Shown: positions 21,727 through 29,450 of the stretch, in pieces | Numbering within the stretch: position 1 is the first letter of the stretch | Layout: the number at the start of each line of letters is the position of its first letter | From: a virus | IMG/VR virus record: IMGVR_UViG_3300030430_003383 | Span: 1-33,771 of that record | Strand: one strand, 5' to 3' | DNA length: 33,771 nt | Translations under genes and position numbers: made by a program | Notes under the pieces: model-generated | What the model was told of the DNA's origin: nothing | Seen by the model: the letters and a program-made list of their open reading frames with translations, nothing else | Database searches by the model: none

Positions 21727-22688
21727 AAAAAGCATTGATTACGGGTATCTCAGGGCAAGACGGAAGCTATTTAACTGAGTACCTACTTGACCTTGGATAT
21801 GAAGTCCATGGAATTGTACGTCGACATAGTGTTGCCGAAGATCAAAGCACACGATTAAAAGATACTAATGATAGTATCACTACACATTATGGTGATTTAC
21901 TAGACGAACACTCACTCTATAGTATCGTAGCAGCAATCCAACCCGATGAAATTTATAATCTGGCAGCGATGAGTCAGGTTCGAATCAGCACTGATATTCC
22001 AGCATTTACTCTGAAAACGAATGCATTGGGTGTTTTGAACATGCTAGAGGTTTGTCGTACTGTTGCACCAGAGGCAAAGTTCTACCAAGCATCTTCAAGT
22101 GAGATGTTTGGCAACTCTGTAGATGATGATGGTATGCAGCGTATGACGACACCTATGAACCCTGTCAGCCCATATGGGTGTGCGAAAGTTCTAGGATATA
22201 ACTTGACAAGACACTATCGCAACGCTTATAATCTACATGCTTGCAATGGCATTTTATTCAATCATGAGTCGCCTCGTCGTGGCACTAACTTTGTGACAAA
22301 TAAGGTTGTTAAGAATGCTGTACTTATTAAGAAGGGGTATCTCGAAAAACTAGAGATGGGTAACATGGACAGTAGTCGTGATTGGGGTCACAGTTATGAC
22401 TATGTTCGTGCTATGCATAAAATTATCAACTACGAAGAAGCATCAGACTTTATCGTATCCACTGGTGAGACACATACGGTTCGTGATATGTGTGATTATG
22501 TGTTCACACAACTTGGCATGAACTATCAAGAGCACGTGGTACAGAACCCTAAGTATATGCGACCAGAAGAGTTAAAGTATCTCTGCGGTGACTCAACAAG
22601 AACGAGACAGGTGCTTGATTGGCAGCCTACATATACATTCGAGACAATGCTAGATGAAATGATTGAACACTGGATGGGAGAGATTTAA
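21723..22688 (+). CDS. gmd: GDP-mannose 4,6-dehydratase
   Basis: Gmd converts GDP-mannose to GDP-4-keto-6-deoxymannose. The 321-residue protein has the NAD(P)-binding G8-I-S-G-Q-D-G14 (ITGISGQDGSYLTEYLL), catalytic S126-E127 (ASSSEMFGNS), Y151-x3-K155 (SPYGCAKVLGY), and Gmd hallmarks FNHESPRRGTNFVTNK and WGHSYDYVRAM. It is slightly shorter than bacterial Gmd (about 345-370), all in the C-terminal part. I use ATG 21723, which overlaps the aminotransferase stop. It is the clearest anchor of the sugar block. Confidence 0.92.
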   Translation: MKKALITGISGQDGSYLTEYLLDLGYEVHGIVRRHSVAEDQSTRLKDTNDSITTHYGDLLDEHSLYSIVAAIQPDEIYNLAAMSQVRISTDIPAFTLKTNALGVLNMLEVCRTVAPEAKFYQASSSEMFGNSVDDDGMQRMTTPMNPVSPYGCAKVLGYNLTRHYRNAYNLHACNGILFNHESPRRGTNFVTNKVVKNAVLIKKGYLEKLEMGNMDSSRDWGHSYDYVRAMHKIINYEEASDFIVSTGETHTVRDMCDYVFTQLGMNYQEHVVQNPKYMRPEELKYLCGDSTRTRQVLDWQPTYTFETMLDEMIEHWMGEI

Positions 22689-23365
22689 TGATTGGTAATC
22701 ATAATAATAGAACATGGTTTGACCGAGGTGCACTACGATACATGCGTAATCAATATGGCGTAGATACTATGATTGACATCGGCTGCGGTACGAAGAGTCA
22801 AACTAAAACTGCACTATCTATTGGATATAGTGAGGCAGTTGCTATCGACGGCGATGAAACTATTCAACCTGATATTTTGATTGACTTTAACAGGAAGCGC
22901 CTTAAACTAGACAAAGACTACGACCTTGCTTGGTGTGTAGAGGTTCTTCCTTACATCGACGAGAAAAAACTTCGTAACTTGAAGGATGCTTTTTTGAGAT
23001 GTAAGTATGTAATCGCTACTGCTACTATTTGGTCTAATAAAGAATATCCAAACAACAATAAACGCCAGTGGTATCTTGACAAGTTTAAGTCTTGGGGGTT
23101 AGAATATGATGATGATATTTACAAAGAGATTGTGGAGCATTCGCTGATGGATCGTAAGAATCATGAATCTGGTAACTATACTTGGTTAGAGCGCACAGGC
23201 ATGTTTTTCAAGAATCCTAAGTTCTTTGGAGAAACTGTTCAGCCCGTTGATGATGAGATTGAATTACTTGATATTGATGATGAGATTAAAGTAATGGCTG
23301 ATCCTGCGTTTGAAGCATCTGAAAGTCCTCAAGAGAAAATGGAAGATGGAGGTACTTTCGGATGA
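22688..23365 (+). CDS. Class I SAM-dependent methyltransferase
   Basis: The 225-residue protein contains M28-I-D30-I-G-C-G (DTMIDIGCGTKSQTK), the SAM-binding loop, and AIDGDET as the second acidic contact, followed by a Rossmann-like pattern (YDLAWCVEVLPYIDEK). The C-terminus has an acidic extension (DDEIELLDIDDEIKVMAD). It might methylate a sugar, lipid or small metabolite; the neighbours favour a sugar. TAATG joins it to Gmd, and the next gene overlaps its stop. Confidence 0.7.
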   Translation: MIGNHNNRTWFDRGALRYMRNQYGVDTMIDIGCGTKSQTKTALSIGYSEAVAIDGDETIQPDILIDFNRKRLKLDKDYDLAWCVEVLPYIDEKKLRNLKDAFLRCKYVIATATIWSNKEYPNNNKRQWYLDKFKSWGLEYDDDIYKEIVEHSLMDRKNHESGNYTWLERTGMFFKNPKFFGETVQPVDDEIELLDIDDEIKVMADPAFEASESPQEKMEDGGTFG

Positions 23366-24171
23366 GTGATAGGGTGAAGTTGTTTGTCGGGTGCTGTAGT
23401 AACGGCGAAGATGCCGAGTCAATGGCTGTTCTTGAGTATTCCGTCAAAAAGAATAGCAGTCTCCCCGTTGACATTACTTGGATGATGCAGACACACGATG
23501 AGACTTCACCCTATTATGGGTGGGCCACGGAAACCTGGGCTACTCCCTTCTCAGGTTTCCGTTGGTCCTTACCTGAAGTTTGTGGGTATAAGGGTAGAGC
23601 AATCTACTGTGATAGTGACTTTATCTGGCTCAGTGATATCGCTAAACTGTGGAATCAAGAGTTTGAGCCTGGTAAGATCGTCATGGCAAAGGGTGGAGAA
23701 AACTCATGGCGCTACTGTTGTTCACTATGGGATTGTGAAGCAGCGGACGGTGTCATGCCACAGTTAGCAATGATTAAAATAACTCCATTTGCTCATCAGT
23801 CTTTGATGAACCAGTTTTCTCAAAATCGTCAGATTGTTCAAGCGTTTGAAGGAAACTGGAACTGTATTGATGGCGAGGACTTGCCACTTGACGAGATTGA
23901 TGCTTTGCATTATAGTGATATGAGTACACAATTTCATCTACCAAAAGCAGTTGCCCGCATGGAAGGCACTGGTATCAAGCATTGGTTTGATGGTACGATG
24001 AAACCACACTGGCGTAAAGACTTACAAGAAGAGTTTGATCGTCAGCTTGTGGAGGCAGAAGAGGCAGGATATAAAGTAGAGAACTATATTCCTACTGGTA
24101 ATGAACTATTCGGTGACTATATTAAGGAATCGCAAAAGCATTATGCCAAAGCACATAAATGGAGTCAGTGA
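23362..24171 (+). CDS. GT-A-type glycosyltransferase (GT8-like)
   Basis: The 269-residue protein has a DxD metal-binding motif, D84-S-D86, in GRAIYCDSDFIWLSDIAKLW, the usual position for GT8-like enzymes. VKLFVGCCSNGED begins the Rossmann-like first strand. There is no transmembrane segment. GT-A enzymes use nucleotide sugars with a divalent metal. The donor is unclear. It overlaps the methyltransferase gene at its start and joins the next glycosyltransferase-like gene as TGATG. Confidence 0.7.
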   Translation: MSDRVKLFVGCCSNGEDAESMAVLEYSVKKNSSLPVDITWMMQTHDETSPYYGWATETWATPFSGFRWSLPEVCGYKGRAIYCDSDFIWLSDIAKLWNQEFEPGKIVMAKGGENSWRYCCSLWDCEAADGVMPQLAMIKITPFAHQSLMNQFSQNRQIVQAFEGNWNCIDGEDLPLDEIDALHYSDMSTQFHLPKAVARMEGTGIKHWFDGTMKPHWRKDLQEEFDRQLVEAEEAGYKVENYIPTGNELFGDYIKESQKHYAKAHKWSQ

Positions 24172-24839
24172 TGAGAAGCTATATCTTTGCAAGTTGTGAT
24201 GAAAAGTACTTTATGGATCATGGCTATCATTTTGCAAGTAGTGCTAACAAACAAGGTGTAAGAGCTTGGATTGATATTATATCTCCCGATCCTTATTCCT
24301 TTCTCAATAAAGTAAAGCTACCATCGTTTGCTAAGATAACATTCACTGAATCTAAAGAAACAGACAGGACATTCTATGCATGTAATCGATTTCTTGTTGC
24401 AAACAAAGTATTACAATCAGCAGACCAAGTTTTAATTACCGACGTCGATTGTTTTCTCAGGAAACCAGTTGACTGGTCTGATTTTGAAGATTGCGACTAT
24501 TCTCTGTATCTCCGTGAGTCTTTACCTGGCACTGTTGGCTGGGAAAAAGAAGGCACAAAGGTTGGTGCCGGAGCTGTATATTTAACTAATAAAGCTATGA
24601 AATTTATTACTGCTGTACAATCATTGATTCAGCAATATGGTTTGACTTGGTTTGTGGATCAAGTAGCACTCTGGCAAGTTCACAAGCACTTTGTTGATAA
24701 TAATATCGACTTACAATTTAAGGAGATGCCATTTAAATACATTGATTGGGAGTTTGGTAGCGATGGTGTAATCTGGACTGGTAAGGGTGCTAGGAAGACA
24801 CAGGCAGATTATCTAGAGGAACGTGAACGTGCGAGTTGA
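24171..24839 (+). CDS. Second GT-A-like glycosyltransferase
   Basis: The 222-residue protein opens with YIFASCDEKYFMDHGYHFAS and carries D91-V-D93 in ADQVLITDVDCFLRKPVDWS, a DxD metal site placed as in GT8-like enzymes. GAGAVYLTNKAMKFITAV is like the acceptor-side region. It differs clearly from the preceding GT, with only the fold motifs shared. GGAG precedes ATG 24171, and the earlier in-frame ATG at 24159 overlaps the previous gene. Confidence 0.6.
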   Translation: MRSYIFASCDEKYFMDHGYHFASSANKQGVRAWIDIISPDPYSFLNKVKLPSFAKITFTESKETDRTFYACNRFLVANKVLQSADQVLITDVDCFLRKPVDWSDFEDCDYSLYLRESLPGTVGWEKEGTKVGAGAVYLTNKAMKFITAVQSLIQQYGLTWFVDQVALWQVHKHFVDNNIDLQFKEMPFKYIDWEFGSDGVIWTGKGARKTQADYLEERERAS

Positions 24840-25854
24840 TATCTACATGCCACGGTTGGATGTGACATTCAAAGAGGGTCCAGTCCCAGAGACCAGAAGT
24901 CCTATTCCACCTATTCGTGAGCATTGGCTAAAGTTTCTACAAGAGTTACAGAATAGGCACCTAGCTCTGAAGCACGAGACTAGAGTCCTTGAAGTACCAC
25001 TGTGGCAGATCACGCCTGATGTAGTAGCTGATAATAGTCAGATGGCAGATATCATTTACATACCACACAAGATGCGTGAGAACTGGTGGTTAGATGAGCG
25101 TGTGCGTTACTATATGCAGATGGTGATTCCCAACATCTTTTCTATCGACACTCATGGCTGGTGTGCTACAAACTCTAACTATCCTATCATGCCACGTGGT
25201 GATGGCAATAGTGGCATCTATGAAATGTTGCGGGCTCGTATCAAAGGCAACATATCAAAGTTCGACCAACCACCTCATCAAGAAACTGATATCAAACCAG
25301 GTTATATCTTCTTTCCCTGTCAGATACCACATGATGAGACAATCAAATATCACAGCGATATAAGTGTTGAGAATGCTCTACGCAATACGATAAGGTATGT
25401 AAACAGTCATAACTCATATACTGCAAAAGATAATCACCTTCAAGTCGTCATCAAAGGTCATCCTGTCAATCCTGGTGCTATGGTAAAGTTGCGTGAGATA
25501 TATGCTGAAGAGATGCATCCTGATAGAGCTATTGGTTCACCGTGCATCTGGGTTGATAATATGAGCATCCACCAACTGATCGAAAATGCTAAAGTTGTTG
25601 TGACAGTAAACAGTGGTGTAGGTTTAGAAGCAATCTTACATGGTAAGTCAGTATTCACATTTGGTCGTGCTGATTATGACTCTGTTACACATAAGGTCTC
25701 TGAAGGACTAGAGCTTCATATGGCAGCAGCCTTACATAAGGCGTATAAAGATTTGAACGAGGAGGATATCTTCATCTATAAGAAGTTCATCGACTCTTGG
25801 TACAATGCCAATTATGATCATGAGAACCCAAGGACATTCGAAAAAATTGTCTAA
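24829..25854 (+). CDS. Capsule-polysaccharide-synthesis-like protein (GT-B type)
   Basis: The 341-residue protein resembles the Capsule_synth/KpsS-type family near its C-terminus: VVIKGHPVNPGAM, CIWVDNMSIHQLIENAKVVV and TVNSGVGLEAILHGKSVFTF, the last being the conserved donor-site turn. Capsule_synth members add Kdo linkers or export polysaccharide. I prefer GTG 24829, with AGAGGA eight bases upstream, over GTG 24823. It overlaps the previous gene by 11 bases and ends as TAATG. It closes the glycan block. Confidence 0.65.
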   Translation: MRVDIYMPRLDVTFKEGPVPETRSPIPPIREHWLKFLQELQNRHLALKHETRVLEVPLWQITPDVVADNSQMADIIYIPHKMRENWWLDERVRYYMQMVIPNIFSIDTHGWCATNSNYPIMPRGDGNSGIYEMLRARIKGNISKFDQPPHQETDIKPGYIFFPCQIPHDETIKYHSDISVENALRNTIRYVNSHNSYTAKDNHLQVVIKGHPVNPGAMVKLREIYAEEMHPDRAIGSPCIWVDNMSIHQLIENAKVVVTVNSGVGLEAILHGKSVFTFGRADYDSVTHKVSEGLELHMAAALHKAYKDLNEEDIFIYKKFIDSWYNANYDHENPRTFEKIV

Positions 25855-26159
25855 TGGAAGTCGTTTCTTTTCATAAAAATTTACCTGATAGTATCGGGCT
25901 ATACCGCTTAACACATTTGACTAAAGATAAAGTCCAAGGTCGATTGGGCTTTGGACCAGAATTGATGGATGATCCAAGTCGTATGCGTTATCGTTGGCAG
26001 TTTTTATATGAGACCAAAGATGCACGTTATAACTGTGGCATCTGGGATTATCGTGGAACAAAACAAGAAGAACTTCTTCGGTTGAAAAAAGATTTCTGGT
26101 TCTATGGGCCTTTGTTCGTGGCTCTTGAACTTTTTGGTAGAGAGAGGGTTGACATCTAA
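25854..26159 (+). CDS. Hypothetical protein, paralogue of the 26244 gene
   Basis: The 101-residue product has no known family. Its centre, RYNCGIWDYRGTKQEELLRL, is clearly similar to WYRCAIWDYKGSHHSGYF in the gene at 26244, and both share the preceding DDPSRMRYRWQF/DDDLEKVVNSWSF pattern. It starts on the capsule-like gene stop (TAATG), and its stop lies 28 bases before a sigma70-like promoter. Probably an ancient tandem duplication. Confidence 0.6.
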   Translation: MEVVSFHKNLPDSIGLYRLTHLTKDKVQGRLGFGPELMDDPSRMRYRWQFLYETKDARYNCGIWDYRGTKQEELLRLKKDFWFYGPLFVALELFGRERVDI

Positions 26160-26187
26160 AAAAATTATATAAAAGCAAAAAAAGTGC

Positions 26188-26216
26188 TTGACATTAGTTC
26201 TCATATAAATTATGAT
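26188..26216 (+). promoter_or_regulatory. Near-consensus sigma70-like promoter
   Basis: TTGACA (26188-26193), a 17-base spacer and TATGAT (26211-26216) match the consensus almost perfectly, in an AT-rich gap. The -10 box is identical to the one at 13237. It would drive the block of small genes from 26244 on, early in infection. Confidence 0.85.
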
Positions 26217-26243
26217 GTGTATATGATGAATGAGGAGATTGAT

Positions 26244-26552
26244 ATGAAATACACGATTGCTGCACCAAAACGCCCAAAGCCTGGTCCTGAAAAGACTGGT
26301 ACCATTTTTGGTATCACTGTTGAAGAGATCACTCGTATTCTTGACATAGCACCTAATGCCGATGACGACCTTGAAAAAGTTGTCAACTCATGGAGCTTCA
26401 ATGCTTTCCCTGATGATGACAAGCCTGGTTGGTATCGGTGTGCTATCTGGGATTACAAAGGTTCACACCACTCGGGTTACTTCTCAACCTACGGTGAACC
26501 TGACGTTTTCAAGTCTCTTTTTGGTGACCGTTATGAGGAGTTGTACGCATGA
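26244..26552 (+). CDS. Hypothetical protein, paralogue of the 25854 gene
   Basis: ATG 26244 has GAGGAG six bases upstream and lies 27 bases after the promoter -10 box; earlier in-frame ATGs at 26223 and 26226 have no such site. The 102-residue product starts MKYTIAAPKRPKPGPEKTG, then GTIFGITVEEITRILD, and carries the shared YRCAIWDYKG core. Function unknown. As first gene behind a strong early promoter it could be an early host-takeover protein. Confidence 0.65.
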   Translation: MKYTIAAPKRPKPGPEKTGTIFGITVEEITRILDIAPNADDDLEKVVNSWSFNAFPDDDKPGWYRCAIWDYKGSHHSGYFSTYGEPDVFKSLFGDRYEELYA

Positions 26553-26716
26553 ATGACCTGATTCGTGATATTGAGTTTCTTCAGGAGGTGATTATCGCCT
26601 TTACTGAAGGTGCCTCCGATGAGAAGCAGATTATGGTTCAAATGATTGAGAACCGTATCGCTAAGATGCAAGGTGAGATTGACCTGTTTGAGATGGAGGC
26701 TGAAAATGCAGCGTAA
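26549..26716 (+). CDS. Small helical hypothetical protein (55 aa)
   Basis: ATG 26549 overlaps the end of the preceding gene (ATGAATG), and the frame ends at TAA 26714-26716. TTATGAGGAG lies upstream. The product is a continuous amphipathic helix pattern (DLIRDIEFLQEVIIAF, then QMIENRIAKMQGEIDLFE) suggesting a short coiled coil. No family is recognised. It overlaps the next gene by 11 bases. Confidence 0.6.
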   Translation: MNDLIRDIEFLQEVIIAFTEGASDEKQIMVQMIENRIAKMQGEIDLFEMEAENAA

Positions 26717-26924
26717 GGGTCGTACTCACAAAGCTGCTATGGCGAGTGGTAGCAACGTAAATATCTGGGACTTGCTTCACTTCTGTGAGCAAGCTGCAGA
26801 TGACTTCAAAGAGATCGGTGAGGAAGATACTGCCTTCTACTTTGATAACATGGCAGATTATCTTCGCAACGGTTTTAATCCTGGTAAGGGTCTTGATAAG
26901 CCTTCCAAGGTTCTGGGGATGTAA
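26706..26924 (+). CDS. Small hypothetical protein (72 aa)
   Basis: ATG 26706 has GGAGG six bases upstream and sits inside the end of the previous gene. The product begins MQRKGRTHKAAMASGSNVNI and then forms helices (WDLLHFCEQAADDFKEIGEE and AFYFDNMADYLRNGFNPG). I recognise no family. Its stop overlaps the next start as TAATG, part of an unbroken chain of coupled small genes. Confidence 0.6.
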   Translation: MQRKGRTHKAAMASGSNVNIWDLLHFCEQAADDFKEIGEEDTAFYFDNMADYLRNGFNPGKGLDKPSKVLGM

Positions 26925-27547
26925 TGACAGAGAAAGTAATCGTAACGGATTGTGATGGCGTACTTCTAAATTGGGAGTACGCTTTTGATATTTGGATGAA
27001 TGAGAAAGGACACTCTAAGGTAGAGGGTTCAGAAACTTCCTACAGTATAGGTGAGCGTTATGGTATCACTGATGCACAAGGAAAGGGTTATATAAAATTA
27101 TTTAATGAGAGTGCGGCGATTGGCTTTCTCCCTGCTCTTCGTGATGCTGCTCATTATGTTAAATTGTTACATGAGAAACATGGCTATGTATTTGATGTAG
27201 TTACAAGTCTTAGTAAGAATCAATATGCTGCTAAGTTGCGTGAGAAGAATCTTAAAAAAGTTTTTGGTAAAAACACTTTCCGTAATATCGTATGTCTCGA
27301 TACAGGCGCAGATAAATATGATCACTTATGGTTAAATTATGCTGGGCTTGAGTACTTTTGGTTAGAAGACAAACCTGAAAATGCAATGGCTGGAAAATTA
27401 GTTGGTATGAAACCAATTATTATTGAGCATGGACATAATATGAATAATGCTGATTTTCCTCTTGCCAAGATGTGGGAAGATGTGTATAATATCATTACTG
27501 ATCCGATACATAAGGCGTATGGAGTTTATGGGAGACATGCTAGATGA
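26924..27547 (+). CDS. HAD-superfamily phosphatase/5'-nucleotidase-like
   Basis: The 207-residue protein begins with the HAD motif I, D9-C-D11-G12 (VIVTDCDGVLLNWEYAF), giving the nucleophile Asp and the acid Asp. A motif II-like VVTSLS and motif IV-like LEDKPENA follow. These enzymes dephosphorylate nucleotides or sugars with Mg2+. The cap region (GITDAQGKGYIKLFNESAAI) is alpha-helical. A role in nucleotide turnover is plausible, but the substrate cannot be read from sequence. Confidence 0.75.
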   Translation: MTEKVIVTDCDGVLLNWEYAFDIWMNEKGHSKVEGSETSYSIGERYGITDAQGKGYIKLFNESAAIGFLPALRDAAHYVKLLHEKHGYVFDVVTSLSKNQYAAKLREKNLKKVFGKNTFRNIVCLDTGADKYDHLWLNYAGLEYFWLEDKPENAMAGKLVGMKPIIIEHGHNMNNADFPLAKMWEDVYNIITDPIHKAYGVYGRHAR

Positions 27548-27738
27548 ATTTAAAAGATATTCTAAAGCAGTTTGAAGATCGTATTATTCAGTTGGAGCAA
27601 GATAACAATGAGCTTTTCGACCGCATTATTGAACTCGAAGACGAACTTTACGGTGAAGAAGATAATGGGATTGAAGATCAAGAAGAAACCGAAGAAGGTG
27701 AAGCGCAAGTAACATATCGTATCATTGGAGGCGATTAA
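27544..27738 (+). CDS. Small coiled-coil protein (64 aa)
   Basis: ATG 27544 overlaps the previous stop (ATGA). The product is a leucine/isoleucine heptad helix (MNLKDILKQFEDRIIQLEQD, then NELFDRIIELEDELYG) followed by a very acidic tail and a final VTYRIIGGD. It probably forms a coiled-coil dimer or binds a partner. No family is recognised. The stop overlaps the next ATG as TAATG. Confidence 0.6.
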   Translation: MNLKDILKQFEDRIIQLEQDNNELFDRIIELEDELYGEEDNGIEDQEETEEGEAQVTYRIIGGD

Positions 27739-28295
27739 TGAATATCTTTGGATTATCAACTAATCCTATTGAATCTGCAGAGATGATGTGTGATAAACAC
27801 ATCGTTAAAATGATAGTTGAGAGTGCACAGCTACTATCCACAGCACATCGAATTGTAGATGGTGTTGAATACTATGATAAAAGTAAAAATAATCGTAGGA
27901 TCAAAAGGTGGAAGCATCCTGATTATTTGTTAGAAAAGACTCTCTATCAGACAGTATCATGGAATCACCCATCTGCTGTATGGGCTCGTAAGAATAATAA
28001 CAATTATAATTGGTTATTTTGTCACTTTGATGCACTATGTCGAGAGTATACGTATAGGTATGGCAAAATTCACTCAACGGAGGAGAGACTTTTAGATGTA
28101 TTGAAAAACCCTCCAACTTCTATTGCAATTGGACCTTTGACACCATTACCACAGGCAATGCCTGATAAGTACAAAGGTGTCTATTATGTCGATGCATATC
28201 GACGCTATTATGTAGGAGATAAAATTGGATTCGCAAAGTGGACCCGCAGAGATGCCCCAGATTGGTGGGGCGATCCCACTTATCAATATCTCTGA
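27738..28295 (+). CDS. Conserved phage protein, HIVKMI family, unknown function
   Basis: The 185-residue protein has the pattern MNIFGLSTNPIESAEMMCDK, then HIVKMIVESAQLLSTAHR, SWNHPSAVWARKNNNNYNW, CREYTYRYGK, PQAMPDKYK and FAKWTRRDAPDWWG. I recognise this layout from many T4-like marine phages and other phages, where it is usually left unassigned. The several invariant His, Trp, Arg and Tyr residues suggest an enzyme rather than a structural protein. No metal-binding or nucleotide motif is obvious. Confidence 0.7.
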   Translation: MNIFGLSTNPIESAEMMCDKHIVKMIVESAQLLSTAHRIVDGVEYYDKSKNNRRIKRWKHPDYLLEKTLYQTVSWNHPSAVWARKNNNNYNWLFCHFDALCREYTYRYGKIHSTEERLLDVLKNPPTSIAIGPLTPLPQAMPDKYKGVYYVDAYRRYYVGDKIGFAKWTRRDAPDWWGDPTYQYL

Positions 28296-28485
28296 ACCAG
28301 AGGTAATACACTGGGTGTACTATAAGCAGGCGCTTTGTCTAATAGAAGCGCCTAATACCATGTGGAGACATGCTCACATTTATTATATGGAGCAGGTGGC
28401 TAAATGGGAACGAAAACTACGAGAGATTAGTAGATTGCGTATTGAGAAACATCTAGATAGTAAGAAAGGAAATGTGAATGGCTAA
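28252..28485 (+). CDS. Hypothetical protein, start uncertain (77 aa)
   Basis: I start this gene at ATG 28252, overlapping the previous gene by 44 bases; a TTG at 28225 is the alternative. Neither has a strong ribosome binding site. The product is Trp/Tyr-rich and helical (EPEVIHWVYYKQALCLIEAP, then YMEQVAKWERKLREISRLR). No family is recognised. The next gene begins 8 bases before its end, as elsewhere in this block. Confidence 0.5.
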   Translation: MPQIGGAIPLINISEPEVIHWVYYKQALCLIEAPNTMWRHAHIYYMEQVAKWERKLREISRLRIEKHLDSKKGNVNG

Positions 28486-28762
28486 AAAGAAGGGTGGTAA
28501 GAGCAGTGGTTTTATTAGTCAGGGCCAGCGTCCTAACGTAAAGCATAATATTTTGAAAGCGGTTCGTCGTGATACCACTGAGTCGGAAAAGATGGTTAAT
28601 ATCATGAATGCTTATTTGCAAGGTCGTAACCCATGGTTGACTGTGCCTAACACTAATACAAACGAAACTAATAAAAAGTTTGTTCGTATTAAAGCAGAGG
28701 ATCTATGGGGCAGTCCGAAGAACCGAGGTTTCCGTATGACAGCAGGAGCAACTAATGAGTAA
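28478..28762 (+). CDS. Hypothetical basic protein (94 aa)
   Basis: ATG 28478 has AAAGGAAATG upstream. The product starts MAKKKGGKSSGFISQGQRPN, is Lys/Arg-rich at the N-terminus and has a helical core (TTESEKMVNIMNAYLQGRNP) and a basic tail (RIKAEDLWGSPKNRGFRM). Small basic phage proteins of this kind may bind nucleic acid, but I see no defined domain. It overlaps the glutaredoxin gene by 8 bases. Confidence 0.6.
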   Translation: MAKKKGGKSSGFISQGQRPNVKHNILKAVRRDTTESEKMVNIMNAYLQGRNPWLTVPNTNTNETNKKFVRIKAEDLWGSPKNRGFRMTAGATNE

Positions 28763-29012
28763 AGACCTTGAAATGTATACTCAAGACGATTGTATCTTTT
28801 GTTTAAAAGCAAAAGAAACAATTAAAAATAATCCTGATATGGGATTTAAAGTTACTGAGTATAATATTCAAAAACACCCTTCCTATAAAGATACTTTGCT
28901 AGAAAGACAACCAGCAGCAAAGACTGTACCGCAAATCTGGATTGCTGGTAAATACATTGGCGGGTATGAAGACTTAGAAGACTATATTATGGAAACCACT
29001 AGTATTGGATAA
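28755..29012 (+). CDS. Glutaredoxin
   Basis: The 85-residue protein is a minimal glutaredoxin: active-site C13-I-F-C16 (DDCIFCLKAK), T57-V-P59 with the cis-Pro (AKTVPQIWIAGKYIGGYEDL) and the glutathione-site G69-G70. It reduces disulfides with glutathione. It could reactivate the class II ribonucleotide reductase encoded at 14937, whose C-terminal Cys pair needs an external thiol reductant. Family match is clear. Confidence 0.9.
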   Translation: MSKDLEMYTQDDCIFCLKAKETIKNNPDMGFKVTEYNIQKHPSYKDTLLERQPAAKTVPQIWIAGKYIGGYEDLEDYIMETTSIG

Positions 29013-29016
29013 AATT

Positions 29017-29313
29017 ATGGAATTACCCCGTGGCACTTTAATTGAATTTTTACAGAAAGACATTGTTGAGGTTGACTTCACTAAAGTAGATGGCGCACCT
29101 CGTAGAATGAATTGTACACTTGACAAAGAACGAATTCCAGTACAGAATATTACATCTGAGTCAAATCGTAAGAAGAACCCTGATGTATTAGTGGTTTGGG
29201 ATTTAGATAAATCAGCATGGAGGTCTTTTCGATTTGACTCTGTAAATCGTTTTGAATCTCATACTTTTAAATGGAACAAAGAAAATGAATTTTTTAAGGG
29301 AAGGGCAATGTAA
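29017..29313 (+). CDS. SH3/Sm-like beta-barrel protein (WYL_2/DUF2693-like)
   Basis: ATG 29017 is preferred to a TTG at 29005. The 98-residue product has the pattern IVEVDFTKVDGAPRRMNCTL, then DVLVVWDLDKSAWRSFRFDS, which I recall from the small phage family described as WYL_2 with an Sm-like SH3 fold. Such proteins may bind nucleic acid or sense a ligand; the role is unknown. The next gene starts on its stop (TAATG). Confidence 0.55.
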   Translation: MELPRGTLIEFLQKDIVEVDFTKVDGAPRRMNCTLDKERIPVQNITSESNRKKNPDVLVVWDLDKSAWRSFRFDSVNRFESHTFKWNKENEFFKGRAM

Positions 29314-29450
29314 TGGCTGAAGAAAAAGATCCTGATTTTCTAGACGAAATCTATAAACCAAAGAAGCATGAGACAGAAGAGTCTGAGATGCTCCAAGTGC
29401 TTCGGACTCTAGCTAACACAGACCCACATTACGTGAAAGGTTACGACTAA
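29313..29450 (+). CDS. Small acidic hypothetical protein (45 aa)
   Basis: ATG 29313 overlaps the preceding stop, and the TAA 29448-29450 overlaps the glycosyltransferase ATG. The product (MAEEKDPDFLDEIYKPKKHE, then ESEMLQVLRTLANTDPHYVK) is acidic with one helix. Too short to assign. The perfect double junction makes it likely to be translated. Confidence 0.55.
   Translation: MAEEKDPDFLDEIYKPKKHETEESEMLQVLRTLANTDPHYVKGYD

Noticed and set aside
26149-26173. TTGACA at 26149 as another promoter
   Set aside because: Possible -10 sequences after it are only 11-13 bases away, too close; the 26188 promoter is far better.
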